From Allosphingosinicella deserti (GTDB taxonomy: Bacteria; Pseudomonadota; Alphaproteobacteria; Sphingomonadales; Sphingomonadaceae), in NCBI RefSeq assembly GCF_003012735.1, contig NZ_PXYI01000007.1, positions 186,001-250,000 on the forward strand: a stretch of 64,000 bases of DNA, given 5' to 3'. Positions within the stretch are counted from its first letter, which is position 1; each line of letters starts with the position of its first letter. Position numbers and translations under genes: made by a program. Below the pieces are notes generated by a model. That model did no database searches. It worked only from the letters and a program-made list of their open reading frames with translations, and had not been told where the DNA came from. Shown piece by piece: positions 40,408-48,877 of the stretch.

Positions 40408-40968
40408 ATGCGACGCCTCAACCCTGACGAGGAGCGGCTCTGGGCCAAGGTGGTCGAGAGCGTCCGCCCGATCCGCGCCAAACCTCTGCCGCCGGCTTCC
40501 GGTCTGCCCTCCACCGCCGCGACGCCGGAATCTGCGCGTCCCGCGGATTCCAAGCCCGTGCGCGGCCGGCGCCCCCCCGAACGGCCGGCGCAATTGCAGT
40601 CCCCGCAATCCCCGCCGGCGCCGAGCCATGAATCCACCCTCGACGGCAGCTGGGATCGTCGGCTCTCGCGCGGCCTTGCCCAGCCGGATTATGTTCTCGA
40701 TCTCCACGGCCACAACCTCTCCACGGCCTACGATCTGCTCGACAGCCGGCTGGAGATGGCAATCGGCTCCGGTGCTCGGCTACTGTTGCTGATCACCGGC
40801 AAACCGCCGGGCGCGGAGCGGCCCGTCAAGCGCGGCGCAATCCGGGCGGCTGTGGGCGATTGGCTGGCTGCGTCGCGCCATTCCCGTGATATCGCCGCCG
40901 TACGGAATGCCCATCCTCGCCATGGCGGTACGGGCGCGCTCTACATCATCCTTCGCCGCCGCCGCTGA
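40408..40968 (+). CDS. Smr domain protein
   Basis: The 186-residue protein has a proline-rich N-terminal half and a C-terminal Smr (MutS-related) domain: VLDLHGHNLSTAYDLLDSRL and LLLITGKP, then AHPRHGGTGALYIILRRR. Smr domains bind or nick nucleic acids, and some act on mRNA of stalled ribosomes. It follows mltA in the same direction. Confidence 0.88.
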   Translation: MRRLNPDEERLWAKVVESVRPIRAKPLPPASGLPSTAATPESARPADSKPVRGRRPPERPAQLQSPQSPPAPSHESTLDGSWDRRLSRGLAQPDYVLDLHGHNLSTAYDLLDSRLEMAIGSGARLLLLITGKPPGAERPVKRGAIRAAVGDWLAASRHSRDIAAVRNAHPRHGGTGALYIILRRRR

Positions 40969-41078
40969 AGGGCCGCGTCCGCACTCATCAATTGGTAACC
41001 GCCGATCCTTATCGTGAACGGAAGGACGTGTTTCCAGGAGAAAGCGCGTCCCGGGCACGAAGTGGGGCCGGCGACAGC

Positions 41079-42794
41079 ATGCGCGAAAGCTTGAGCAGGA
41101 TCGGCAATACCTTTCTCTCTGTTTTCGCAGGGGTCGCCTCCTTCGTGCTGACGCTTCTCGGTTTCCTGCTGCTTGGCCGGGTAGATCAGCAGATCGTCGC
41201 CTCCCTCTTCATCGGCCTGTTTGCCCTGCTGATCGTGCGGGTGGCGACAGAGCGGCCGAACACCCGTCATGCCAAAGCGATGGCGGCGCTCATCGACCGG
41301 CTGCTTGCGGTCGGTCGCGGCGATCTCATCTCTCCGGCCCCCACGATATTGCGCACCGACATGCCCGCGCTTGCAGGTGCGGTAGACGGCTTATTCGAGC
41401 AGGTCCGGACCAGCCTCGAAAATTTCCACACGATGGCGATGTACGATCCGGTCACCTCGCTTCCCAATCGCCTGCACTTCCGCAGGGAGGCCGCGCGCAT
41501 CCTCGACGGGCGTCGGCTCGATCAGATGTCGGCCCTGTTGTTCATTGATCTCGACGGATTCAAGGAGGTCAATGACCGGCTTGGACATGCCCAGGGCGAT
41601 CAGGTGCTGACGATGGTCGCCAACCGGCTTCGGGACGTCGTCACCAGCGGGACGATCACCGGCAGGCTCGTGCCGCCCTTGCTCGCGCGCCTTGCCGGCG
41701 ACGAATTCACCTTGCTGCTGCCCGACGTTTCGAGCCGGGAGGAAGCATTGCGGATCGCCGACAAGGCTCTGAGCGCGCTCTCGGAGCCGTTCCGCTGCGC
41801 TGCCCAGACCAGCCAGATGGGCGCATCGATCGGAATCGCCTTGTGCCCGGACGACGTCATGGACCTGACCGGGCTGATGAAGGCCGCCGACACGGCCATG
41901 TACCATGCCAAAGCGAGCGGGCGCGCACGCGTCTGCCTTTACGATGCGGATCTCGCGCGCATCTCCCGCGAGCGCGCGCGGCTGGAGGATGCGCTGGCGC
42001 AGGCGATCGGCAGTCGCCAGCTCCAGCTGGTCTTCCGGCCGGAACTCTGCCTCAAGACCGGGGCGATCCTGGCGGGAGAAGCCCTGGTGCAGTGGACCCG
42101 CGCCGACCGCGAGCCCATTCTGCTCCCGGATCGGGTCGGTCTCGCCCCCGATCCAGAGCTCGTCGAGGCACTCGGTGACTGGACGGTCGAGGCGGTAGCA
42201 ATGGCCAGCGCGCGCTGGCGTTCGGCGGGGTTCGGGCAGAGGCTGAGCATTGCCTTGCCGCCAGGCTTCCTCGAAAGTGACGACATCGCCGAGCGGCTGG
42301 AGGGCGCCTTCGCTCTCGCCGGCCCGGAACCGTGGACGATCGAGCTCGAAATCGCCCACAGCCAGTTGTCGGCATGTTCCCCCGACGTGCGCACCCAACT
42401 GGAGCGCCTCCGCCGGCGCGGCATCGCGATCGCCCTGCGCGGCTTCGGCACCGCGGAGACCAATATCGCAGCCCTTGGTTCGTTCCCGACCGAGCGCGTC
42501 AAGCTCGATCCCTCCCTGGTCGCCGAGATCGACGTCTGCGACCGAGCTCGGACGATCCTTGCGACCCTGGTGCACCTTCTGCACGCGCTCGGCTGTACTG
42601 TAGTCGCAGCGCCAGTACGGCGTCAGGAACAGCTCGAGGTGCTGCGGGCGATCGGGTGCGATACCGTGCAGGGCTTTTTTGAGGCCGAGCCGATGCCCGA
42701 GGACGCCTTCATCGAATGGGTCCAGTCGCAGGGCGGTGCGCGCAATTTCGCTCAACCGGCAGAGGCGAGTGCCGCCTCGACGATGCGGGCATAG
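41079..42794 (+). CDS. GGDEF/EAL protein with degenerate EAL domain
   Basis: From ATG at 41079 it has 571 residues (TTG at 40992 would add 29). Two membrane helices lie near residues 10-55. The GGDEF domain has MYDPVTSLPNRLHFR and the active-site-like RLAGDEFTLLL (near 230), preceded by an unusual insert and no RxxD I-site. The EAL domain keeps AGEALVQW, but the metal motif reads RGFGTAETN instead of DDFG, and the expected Asn is lost in LSIALPPGF. It may be a diguanylate cyclase or a c-di-GMP/GTP-responsive protein; phosphodiesterase activity is unlikely. Confidence 0.85.
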   Translation: MRESLSRIGNTFLSVFAGVASFVLTLLGFLLLGRVDQQIVASLFIGLFALLIVRVATERPNTRHAKAMAALIDRLLAVGRGDLISPAPTILRTDMPALAGAVDGLFEQVRTSLENFHTMAMYDPVTSLPNRLHFRREAARILDGRRLDQMSALLFIDLDGFKEVNDRLGHAQGDQVLTMVANRLRDVVTSGTITGRLVPPLLARLAGDEFTLLLPDVSSREEALRIADKALSALSEPFRCAAQTSQMGASIGIALCPDDVMDLTGLMKAADTAMYHAKASGRARVCLYDADLARISRERARLEDALAQAIGSRQLQLVFRPELCLKTGAILAGEALVQWTRADREPILLPDRVGLAPDPELVEALGDWTVEAVAMASARWRSAGFGQRLSIALPPGFLESDDIAERLEGAFALAGPEPWTIELEIAHSQLSACSPDVRTQLERLRRRGIAIALRGFGTAETNIAALGSFPTERVKLDPSLVAEIDVCDRARTILATLVHLLHALGCTVVAAPVRRQEQLEVLRAIGCDTVQGFFEAEPMPEDAFIEWVQSQGGARNFAQPAEASAASTMRA

Positions 42795-43891
42795 ATCCGG
42801 GCCAGCGCCCGTATGTCGTCGACCGCCGCCGCTTCGTCGAGCTTGTGCATCGTTGCATTGAGCAGGCCGAAATCCACCACGGGGCACAGAGCGATCAGGA
42901 AGCGCCCGTCGGACGTGCCGCCGCTGGTCGAGAGCCGCGGTTCGATCCCGGTCTCCGCCCGGATCGCGTCGGTGACCAGCTGGTAGAGCGGACCCGGCGG
43001 CGTCAGGAAGGCTTCGCCGGAAATCTTCGCCTCCACGGTCGTGCCGGGCGCGGCCGCCTCCGCCGTCTTGCGGACGAGAGCGATCATTTCCGCGCCGCGG
43101 TGCAGGTCGTTGAACCGGATGTTGAGCTGTGCCGTCGCGCTTCCGGGAATGATGTTGGTTGCGCGGCTACCGGTCTCGAGTGCCGTGATTTCGAGGTTCG
43201 ATGCCTGGAATGCGTCGGTGCCATGGTCGAAATGGAGCGCATCGAGTGCGGCGATCACTCTGGCGAGCTTCGGCACGGGATTGTCGGCGCGGTGGGGATA
43301 GGCGACATGCCCCTGAACGCCGGGCACGGTGACCCACATGTTGACGGTGCCTCGGCGCCCGATCTTGACGACGTCGCCGAGCCGGATCTCTGATGTGGGC
43401 TCGCCGATCACGATCATGTCGGGCTTGATGTTCCGCTCGGCCAGCCACGCCATGATCGAGACGGTGCCGTAAAGGGCGGGCCCCTCCTCGTCGCCGGTGA
43501 TCAGCAGGCTGATCGTACCCGGATGGTCGGCGAGTTCGGAGCAGGCCGCCACGAAGGCCGCGACTCCGCTTTTCATGTCGACGGCGCCGCGGCCGTAGAG
43601 CAGGCCATCCTTGATCTCCGGTGTGAACGGGTCGCTGCGCCAACCCTCGCCGGGAGGAACGACGTCGAGATGGCCGGCAAAGGCGAAATGGGGCGCGCCG
43701 CTGCCGCGGATCGCGACCATGTTCTCGACCGGTCCCTCCGGTTCCGTTCCCGCCAGGAAGCGATGGACTTCGAAGCCAAGCGGGATCAGCGCGTCCTCGA
43801 GCACATCGAACACGCCAGCCGATCGGGGCGTGATGCTGGGGCAGGCGATCAGCCTTGCGGCGAGATCTACGGGGTCGATTGCGCGCGTCAT
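42752..43891 (-). CDS. dapE: succinyl-diaminopimelate desuccinylase
   Basis: The 379-residue M20 metallohydrolase releases succinate from N-succinyl-LL-diaminopimelate on the lysine/peptidoglycan route. Metal ligands are in FAFAGHLDVVPPG, GRGAVDMKSGVAAF and LITGDEEGPALYG. MTRAIDPVDLAARLIACPS is the start. Its 3' end overlaps the convergent GGDEF/EAL gene by 43 bp. Confidence 0.95.
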   Translation of the reverse strand: MTRAIDPVDLAARLIACPSITPRSAGVFDVLEDALIPLGFEVHRFLAGTEPEGPVENMVAIRGSGAPHFAFAGHLDVVPPGEGWRSDPFTPEIKDGLLYGRGAVDMKSGVAAFVAACSELADHPGTISLLITGDEEGPALYGTVSIMAWLAERNIKPDMIVIGEPTSEIRLGDVVKIGRRGTVNMWVTVPGVQGHVAYPHRADNPVPKLARVIAALDALHFDHGTDAFQASNLEITALETGSRATNIIPGSATAQLNIRFNDLHRGAEMIALVRKTAEAAAPGTTVEAKISGEAFLTPPGPLYQLVTDAIRAETGIEPRLSTSGGTSDGRFLIALCPVVDFGLLNATMHKLDEAAAVDDIRALARIYARIVEAALASAG

Positions 43892-43942
43892 GGCCGGTCG
43901 AGTAGCAAGCGCGCATCTGCTCCACCAGTGGAAGACACGAGA

Positions 43943-44392
43943 ATGCCCAAGATCGACCTTGCCGCGATTCCCCAGACCAACCGAACCGGCTATCCGGAGC
44001 CGTATCGCGACGCGATGGACAAACGCTGGTATCGGCGGATCGCACCCGTCGCCCGGATCGAGGATTTCGGAGTCAGCCATGTCGTGCTGAGACCGGGCGG
44101 TATCTCCAGCCAGCGCCATTGGCACGAGGGCGAGGACGAGTTCGTCGTGATGCTCTCCGGCGAGGCCGTGCTCGTCGAGAATGAGGGCGAGACGATTCTA
44201 CGCGCCGGCGAGTGCGCCGCCTTCCCCAAAGGCGTTCCGAACGGTCACCATCTCCGCAATCGCAGCGACCAGGACTGCGTCTTTCTCGCGATCGGCAAGA
44301 CGGCGACGACCGACTGCCATTATCCCGACGTCGACATGCACCTCGATGCTGCGAGCGGCCTGTTCACCCACAAGGACGGCAGTGCTTATTGA
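43943..44392 (+). CDS. cupin domain protein
   Basis: The 149-residue protein has a single cupin barrel. The metal motif is RHWHEGEDEFVVMLSGEAVL (two His and a Glu, near residue 60), with the second motif near GVPNGHHLRN. Unattached cupins of this form are common and their substrates varied; none can be inferred. It is divergent from dapE and overlaps the glutathione transferase gene end by 7 bp. Confidence 0.85.
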   Translation: MPKIDLAAIPQTNRTGYPEPYRDAMDKRWYRRIAPVARIEDFGVSHVVLRPGGISSQRHWHEGEDEFVVMLSGEAVLVENEGETILRAGECAAFPKGVPNGHHLRNRSDQDCVFLAIGKTATTDCHYPDVDMHLDAASGLFTHKDGSAY

Positions 44393-45057
44393 GCAGCCGC
44401 CGCCTCTTCATATTTCTCGATCACCCAGGGTTCCTCCTGGGCCGCTTCGAGCCATTCCTGCAGCCACGGATGGGCGAGCATCGCGTCCATATAGGCGGCG
44501 GCGAAGCGCGGAACCGGGATCGAATAGGTGACGAAGCGCATCACCACGGGCGCGAACATGATATCGACGGCGCCGAACGTTCCGAACAGATAGGGGCCGC
44601 CGCCACCGTGGCGGGCACGCGCCTGCGCCCAGAGCTCGAAGATCCGGACCAACTCGGCGCGCACGTTCTCGGATAGTTCCCGCGGCGGAAATCGCTTGCG
44701 AAGGTGCATCGGGCATTCGCGCCGCAGATTCTCGTAGCTCGAATGCATCTCGGCGGCCATCGACCGCGCCATTCCGCGGGCAACCTCGTCCTTGGGCCAG
44801 AAACGGTCGCGATCGGTCTTGTCGGCCAGCCACTCGACGATGGCGAGACTGTCCCAGATCACCGCCTTGTCATCCCACAGGATCGGCACCTTGCCGCCCG
44901 AAGGCGCGAATTCCTGGCCCTCGCGCCGGCGCTCCCATTCCTCGTCGAACATCGGAACGGTGATTTCCTCGAAGGTGAGGCCGGATTGCTTCACGGCCAG
45001 CCACCCGCGCAGCGACCAGGAGGAATAGGCCTTGTTGCCGATGATGAGCTTGAGCAT
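44386..45057 (-). CDS. glutathione S-transferase family protein
   Basis: The 223-residue protein begins MLKLIIGNKAYSSWSLRGWL, with the thioredoxin-like N-domain and its catalytic serine/tyrosine region. GKVPILWDDKAVIWDSLAI is the glutathione-binding turn. A helical C-domain follows. Substrate unknown. It faces the cupin gene. Confidence 0.88.
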   Translation of the reverse strand: MLKLIIGNKAYSSWSLRGWLAVKQSGLTFEEITVPMFDEEWERRREGQEFAPSGGKVPILWDDKAVIWDSLAIVEWLADKTDRDRFWPKDEVARGMARSMAAEMHSSYENLRRECPMHLRKRFPPRELSENVRAELVRIFELWAQARARHGGGGPYLFGTFGAVDIMFAPVVMRFVTYSIPVPRFAAAYMDAMLAHPWLQEWLEAAQEEPWVIEKYEEAAAAQ

Positions 45058-45170
45058 CTTCTCTTCCGCCTGACCTGCAATGCCTAGTGTTCGGCCCGCT
45101 TTAGAGTTCCATGACGGCTCCGGTCCAGCCACCGCCACGCAATCGCCGCCGCGGCGATCCTGGGTCGCGC

Positions 45171-45207
45171 AAAAAAAGGCCGCCGCCCACGCGGGGCGGC
45201 GGCCTTT
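45171..45207 (-). terminator. intrinsic terminator of the rpsF operon
   Basis: GGCCGCCGCCC (45178-45188) pairs with GGGCGGCGGCC (45194-45204) around ACGCG. The minus strand carries seven T residues after it. It lies 23 bp after rplI; the plus side also has a short T-run. Confidence 0.9.
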
Positions 45208-45229
45208 CTTGTCTCGGTCGCGTCGAGGC

Positions 45230-45841
45230 TCAGGCCTCGCTGGCGGCCTCGTCGTTGGCACCGCTCGTCTCGGCGGTATCGGCCGGAATTTCACCCGGCT
45301 CGGCGTTCGGATCGCGATCCTCGGTGAAGCCGGCTTCACCGCGATCGAACATCGCCGCCATGACGTCGACGCCCTGCGACTGAAGCTCGGCCTCTTCGGG
45401 CGAGCGAGCGACGTTGACTCGGATCGTCACCGACACTTCGGGGTGAAGCGCGATGCGGACGTCCTGCATGCCGATCGCCTTGATCGGGCGATCGAGGACG
45501 ATCTGGTTTTTGGCAATCTTGTGGCCTTCGGCCTCAAGCGCCTCGGCGAGATCGCGCGCGGACACCGATCCGTATAGCTGGCCGGTGTTCGACGCCTGCC
45601 GGATGAGCTGGATCGTGACGCCGTCGATGCCGGTGGCATCTTTCTGAGCGACCGAGCGACGCTCGGCGTTCTGGGTCTCGATGCGCTCGCGGTTGGCTTC
45701 GAATACCTTCCGGTTGGCGTCGTTGGCGCGGAGCGCCTTGCCGTTCGGGAGGAGGAAGTTACGGGCAAAGCCGTTCTTCACCTTTACCACGTCGCCGATG
45801 GCGCCGAGCTTCTCGATTCTCTCGAGCAGAATGACTTCCAT
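45230..45841 (-). CDS. rplI: 50S ribosomal protein L9
   Basis: The 203-residue protein starts MEVILLERIEKLGAIGDVVKVKNGFARNFL, the L9 N-domain and central helix, and adds an acidic C-terminal tail of about 35 residues (ending EAASEA). L9 binds 23S rRNA at the L1 stalk base. It is last in rpsF-rpsR-rplI. Confidence 0.97.
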   Translation of the reverse strand: MEVILLERIEKLGAIGDVVKVKNGFARNFLLPNGKALRANDANRKVFEANRERIETQNAERRSVAQKDATGIDGVTIQLIRQASNTGQLYGSVSARDLAEALEAEGHKIAKNQIVLDRPIKAIGMQDVRIALHPEVSVTIRVNVARSPEEAELQSQGVDVMAAMFDRGEAGFTEDRDPNAEPGEIPADTAETSGANDEAASEA

Positions 45842-45853
45842 TGCTCGCGCTCC

Positions 45854-46078
45854 TTACTTCACGACGTAGGGGAGAAGGCCGAGATGGCGAGCGCGCTTGA
45901 TCGCCTGGGCGAGTTCGCGCTGCTTCTTGGCCGAAACCGCGGTGATGCGGCTGGGAACGATCTTGCCGCGCTCAGAGACGAAGCCCTGGAGCAGGCGGAC
46001 GTCCTTGTAGTCGATCCGGGGAGCGTCCTTGCCCGAGAAGGGGCAGCTCTTGCGGCGGCGGAAAAATGGGCGTGCCAT
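45854..46078 (-). CDS. rpsR: 30S ribosomal protein S18
   Basis: The 74-residue S18 opens [26 protein letters not shown] and ends [10 protein letters not shown]. It pairs with S6 on the 30S platform. It lies between rpsF and rplI. Confidence 0.98.
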   Translation of the reverse strand: MARPFFRRRKSCPFSGKDAPRIDYKDVRLLQGFVSERGKIVPSRITAVSAKKQRELAQAIKRARHLGLLPYVVK

Positions 46079-46096
46079 GATGCTGGTCCTTCTCTC

Positions 46097-46534
46097 TTAC
46101 GCGTCGGCTTCTTCGCGGCGCGGGGCACGATCGCCGCGGTCACCACGATCGCCACGGTCGTCGCGATCGCGACCACGGCCGCCACGCTCACCACGGTCAC
46201 GCTCAGAGCGCTCGTTGCGACGCATCATCGCCGACGGACCCTGCTCGTGCTCGTCGACACGAACCGTCATGTAGCGGATCACGTCTTCGTTGATCTGGGT
46301 CTGGCGCTCGAGCTCGGCGACAACCGTCGACGGTGCTTCGAAATCGAGAGCGACATAATGCGCCTTGCGATTCTTGGCGATCCGGTAGGCGATGCTGCGC
46401 AGGCCCCAGGTCTCGGTCTTGACGACCCGACCGCCATTGGTCTCGATGATGTTGGTTGCGGCTTCCGCCAGCGCGTCGACCTGGCTCTGAGCCAAATCCT
46501 GACGCGCAAGAAAGACATGCTCGTAAAGCGGCAT
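46097..46534 (-). CDS. rpsF: 30S ribosomal protein S6
   Basis: The 145-residue S6 starts [20 protein letters not shown]; the S6 fold ends near residue 95. A charged tail of about 40 residues follows, rich in Arg, Asp and Gly ([18 protein letters not shown]), with short DRGD repeats. AAGGA precedes the start. It heads the operon. Confidence 0.97.
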   Translation of the reverse strand: MPLYEHVFLARQDLAQSQVDALAEAATNIIETNGGRVVKTETWGLRSIAYRIAKNRKAHYVALDFEAPSTVVAELERQTQINEDVIRYMTVRVDEHEQGPSAMMRRNERSERDRGERGGRGRDRDDRGDRGDRGDRAPRREEADA

Positions 46535-46611
46535 GTATCTTCGTCCTTGTGTTGACCGATCGCTGACGCCGCCCAATGCGGGCGCCCCTCCGGCTGTCGT
46601 CATTGTGTTCA

Positions 46612-46706
46612 TTTGAAAAAATGAAGCGGGGGCCGAAAAGCTGACGCTCTCCGCCCCGCGCGCCGCCCTTGGCCGATCAGGGGCAAAAAGGCAAGCCCTG
46701 CTTGCG
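46612..46706 (-). promoter_or_regulatory. rpsF leader with two terminator-like hairpins
   Basis: Read on the minus strand, GCAAGC-AGG-GCTTGC (46705-46691) is followed by CTTTTT. Further on, GCGGGG pairs with CCCCGC (46659-46626) with an inner AGC-GCT, then TTCATTTTTT. Both precede rpsF by 80-170 nt. They could be an attenuator bound by S6-S18, or insulating terminators. Confidence 0.4.
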
Positions 46707-46720
46707 CTTCGGGCCGCTCG

Positions 46721-46776
46721 TGGCCTAGCAGCCGCGCCAACAGGAGGGTGGCCTAGCAGCCGCGCCGATAGGAGGG
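46721..46776 (+). repeat. 28-bp tandem duplication including the fabD ribosome-binding site
   Basis: Two units (46721-46748 and 46749-46776) share 26 of 28 bases. Each begins TGGCCTAGCAGCCGCGCC and ends GGAGGG. The second GGAGGG lies 5 nt before the fabD ATG, the first 33 nt before it. Confidence 0.9.
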
Positions 46777-46781
46777 ATAGC

Positions 46782-47702
46782 ATGCGCGCATTCATTTTTC
46801 CGGGCCAGGGCAGCCAGGCCGTCGGAATGGGCAAGGCGCTCGCCGAGGCGAGCCATGTCGCCCGCGAGCTTTTCGAGGAGGTCGACGAGGCGCTCGGACA
46901 GAACCTCGCGCGGCTGATGGCCGAGGGGCCGATCGACGAGCTGACTCTTACCGAGAACGCCCAGCCGGCGATCATGGCCAATGCCGTGGCCACCCTGCGC
47001 GTCTCCGGCATCGATATCACCAAGGCGGATTTCGTCGCCGGCCACAGCCTTGGCGAATATTCGGCGCTTTGTGCGGCCCGATCGCTGGATCTCGCGACCA
47101 CGGCGCGGCTGCTCAAGTTGCGCGGACAGGCGATGCAGGCGGCGGTCCCGGTGGGGGAGGGCGCGATGGCCGCCTTGCTCGGCGCGAGCCTCGACGTCGC
47201 TCAGGCGATCGCCGAGGCGGCCGCCGAGGGCGATGTCTGCACCGTGGCCAACGACAATGATCCGACGCAGGTGGTGATTTCCGGCCATCGCGGCGCCGTC
47301 GAGCGCGCCCTGCTGATCGCCAAGGACAAGGGTGCCAAGCGCGCCGTCCTGCTGCCGGTCTCCGCGCCGTTTCACTCGCCGCTGATGGAGCCGGCCGCGC
47401 GCGCGATGGAACAGGCGCTCGCCGGCGCCGATCTCGCCGATCCGGCGGTGCAGCTCTACGCCAACGTCATTGCCGCGCCGGTGTCCGACGCGGACGAGAT
47501 CCGCCGGCTGCTGGTCGAGCAGGTCACCGGCATGGTGCGGTGGCGGGAGAGCGTCGCGGCGATGGCCGAGGCGGGAGTCAGCCACTTCGTCGAATTCGGG
47601 GGCAAGGTGCTCGGCCCGATGGTGAAGCGCATCGTGCCCGATGCGACTGTAACGAGCGTGGTGACGATGGATGACATCGATGCGCTGGTGAAGGAGATCT
47701 GA
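46782..47702 (+). CDS. fabD: ACP S-malonyltransferase
   Basis: The 306-residue enzyme loads malonyl groups onto ACP for fatty acid synthesis. [16 protein letters not shown] and the nucleophile motif [12 protein letters not shown] are clear; SAPFHSPLM holds the catalytic histidine. GGAGGG precedes it in duplicate. It is first of fabD-fabG-acpP-fabF. Confidence 0.97.
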   Translation: MRAFIFPGQGSQAVGMGKALAEASHVARELFEEVDEALGQNLARLMAEGPIDELTLTENAQPAIMANAVATLRVSGIDITKADFVAGHSLGEYSALCAARSLDLATTARLLKLRGQAMQAAVPVGEGAMAALLGASLDVAQAIAEAAAEGDVCTVANDNDPTQVVISGHRGAVERALLIAKDKGAKRAVLLPVSAPFHSPLMEPAARAMEQALAGADLADPAVQLYANVIAAPVSDADEIRRLLVEQVTGMVRWRESVAAMAEAGVSHFVEFGGKVLGPMVKRIVPDATVTSVVTMDDIDALVKEI

Positions 47703-47704
47703 AA

Positions 47705-48442
47705 ATGTTCGATTTGAACGGAATGAGCGCTCTGGTGACCGGAGCCTCCGGCGGCATCGGCTCGGCAATCGCGAGAGCGCTGGCGGAGCAGGGCGCCCGG
47801 ATCGCGCTTTCCGGCACGCGCGAGGATGCGCTGCAGGCGGTCGCCGCCGAGATCGGCGGCGACGCGGTGATCCTGCCGGCCAACCTTTCGGATGCCGCCT
47901 CGGTTGACGGCCTGGTGCCGCGGGCGGTGGAGGCGCTCGGCAAACTCGATATCCTGATCAACAATGCCGGAGTCACCCGTGACAATCTGGCCATGCGGAT
48001 GAAGGACGAGGAGTGGGCGGACGTCATCCGGATCAATCTGGAGGCCGGCTTTCGCCTGTCGCGCGCGGCGCTGAAACCGATGATGCGCGCCAGGTTCGGC
48101 AGGATCGTCTCGATCACCTCGGTCGTCGGTGCCACCGGCAATCCGGGCCAGGCCAATTATGCCGCTTCCAAGGCGGGGCTGGTCGGAATGTCGAAGGCGC
48201 TTGCCCAGGAGGTTGCAAGTCGCAACATCACTGTTAATTGCGTCGCGCCGGGCTTCATCCGCTCGGCGATGACCGATGCGCTGCCGGAGGCCCAGAAGGA
48301 CAATCTGATGGGCAAGATTCCGGCGGGCCGGCTTGGCGAAGGGATCGACGTGGCTGCGGCCGTCGTCTACCTGGCGAGCCGCGAAGCCGCTTACGTGACG
48401 GGCCAGACCCTGCACGTGAACGGCGGCATGGCCATGCTGTAA
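47705..48442 (+). CDS. fabG: 3-oxoacyl-[ACP] reductase
   Basis: The 245-residue short-chain dehydrogenase reduces 3-oxoacyl-ACP with NADPH. TGASGGIGSAIARAL is the cofactor site, NNAGVTRDNLAMRM the FabG signature, and NYAASKAGL holds the catalytic Tyr and Lys. It begins 2 bp after fabD ends. Confidence 0.97.
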   Translation: MFDLNGMSALVTGASGGIGSAIARALAEQGARIALSGTREDALQAVAAEIGGDAVILPANLSDAASVDGLVPRAVEALGKLDILINNAGVTRDNLAMRMKDEEWADVIRINLEAGFRLSRAALKPMMRARFGRIVSITSVVGATGNPGQANYAASKAGLVGMSKALAQEVASRNITVNCVAPGFIRSAMTDALPEAQKDNLMGKIPAGRLGEGIDVAAAVVYLASREAAYVTGQTLHVNGGMAML

Positions 48443-48475
48443 GGCGTCCGGCCGCCAACCGTAACGTTAGGCCAC

Positions 48476-48505
48476 TTGCCAGCGCCCTTTGGGAGCGGCT
48501 AGGGC
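48476..48505 (+). promoter_or_regulatory. possible acpP promoter
   Basis: TTGCCA (48476-48481) and TAGGGC (48500-48505) are 18 nt apart, 33 bp before acpP. It would allow separate high expression of ACP. Weak -10. Confidence 0.3.
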
Positions 48506-48537
48506 ATTCGCAAACAAATCCTAGGGAAGGGTAGAAT

Positions 48538-48774
48538 ATGAGCGAGACCGCCGACCGCGTGAAGAAGATCGTCGTCGAGCATCTTGGTGTCGAAGCCGAA
48601 AAGGTGACCGAAGATGCGAGCTTCATCGACGATCTGGGCGCCGACAGCCTCGACATCGTCGAGCTCGTCATGGCTTTCGAGGAAGAATTCGGAGTCGAGA
48701 TTCCGGACGATGCCGCCGAGAAGATCACGACAGTCCGCGACGCGATCACCTACATCGACAGCAACAAGGCCTGA
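48538..48774 (+). CDS. acpP: acyl carrier protein
   Basis: The 78-residue acidic ACP carries the 4'-phosphopantetheine serine in [20 protein letters not shown] (Ser near residue 38). GGGAAGGG lies 6 nt before ATG. It is followed by a strong terminator, unlike fabD and fabG. Confidence 0.98.
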   Translation: MSETADRVKKIVVEHLGVEAEKVTEDASFIDDLGADSLDIVELVMAFEEEFGVEIPDDAAEKITTVRDAITYIDSNKA

Positions 48775-48819
48775 GCTTTCCGGCCTTGCATGGCCGGCGG
48801 TGCTCGAGCCGCTTTGACG

Positions 48820-48859
48820 AACGGCTCCCCGTCATCGCCGGGGGGCCGTTTGACTTTTT
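48820..48859 (+). terminator. intrinsic terminator of acpP
   Basis: AACGGC-T-CCCC and GGGG-G-GCCGTT pair around a 9-nt loop, and TTGACTTTTT follows. It lies 45 bp after acpP and just before fabF, so it may set the acpP to fabF ratio. Confidence 0.8.
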
Positions 48860-48877
48860 GATCCCGGGAGTTTCCTG

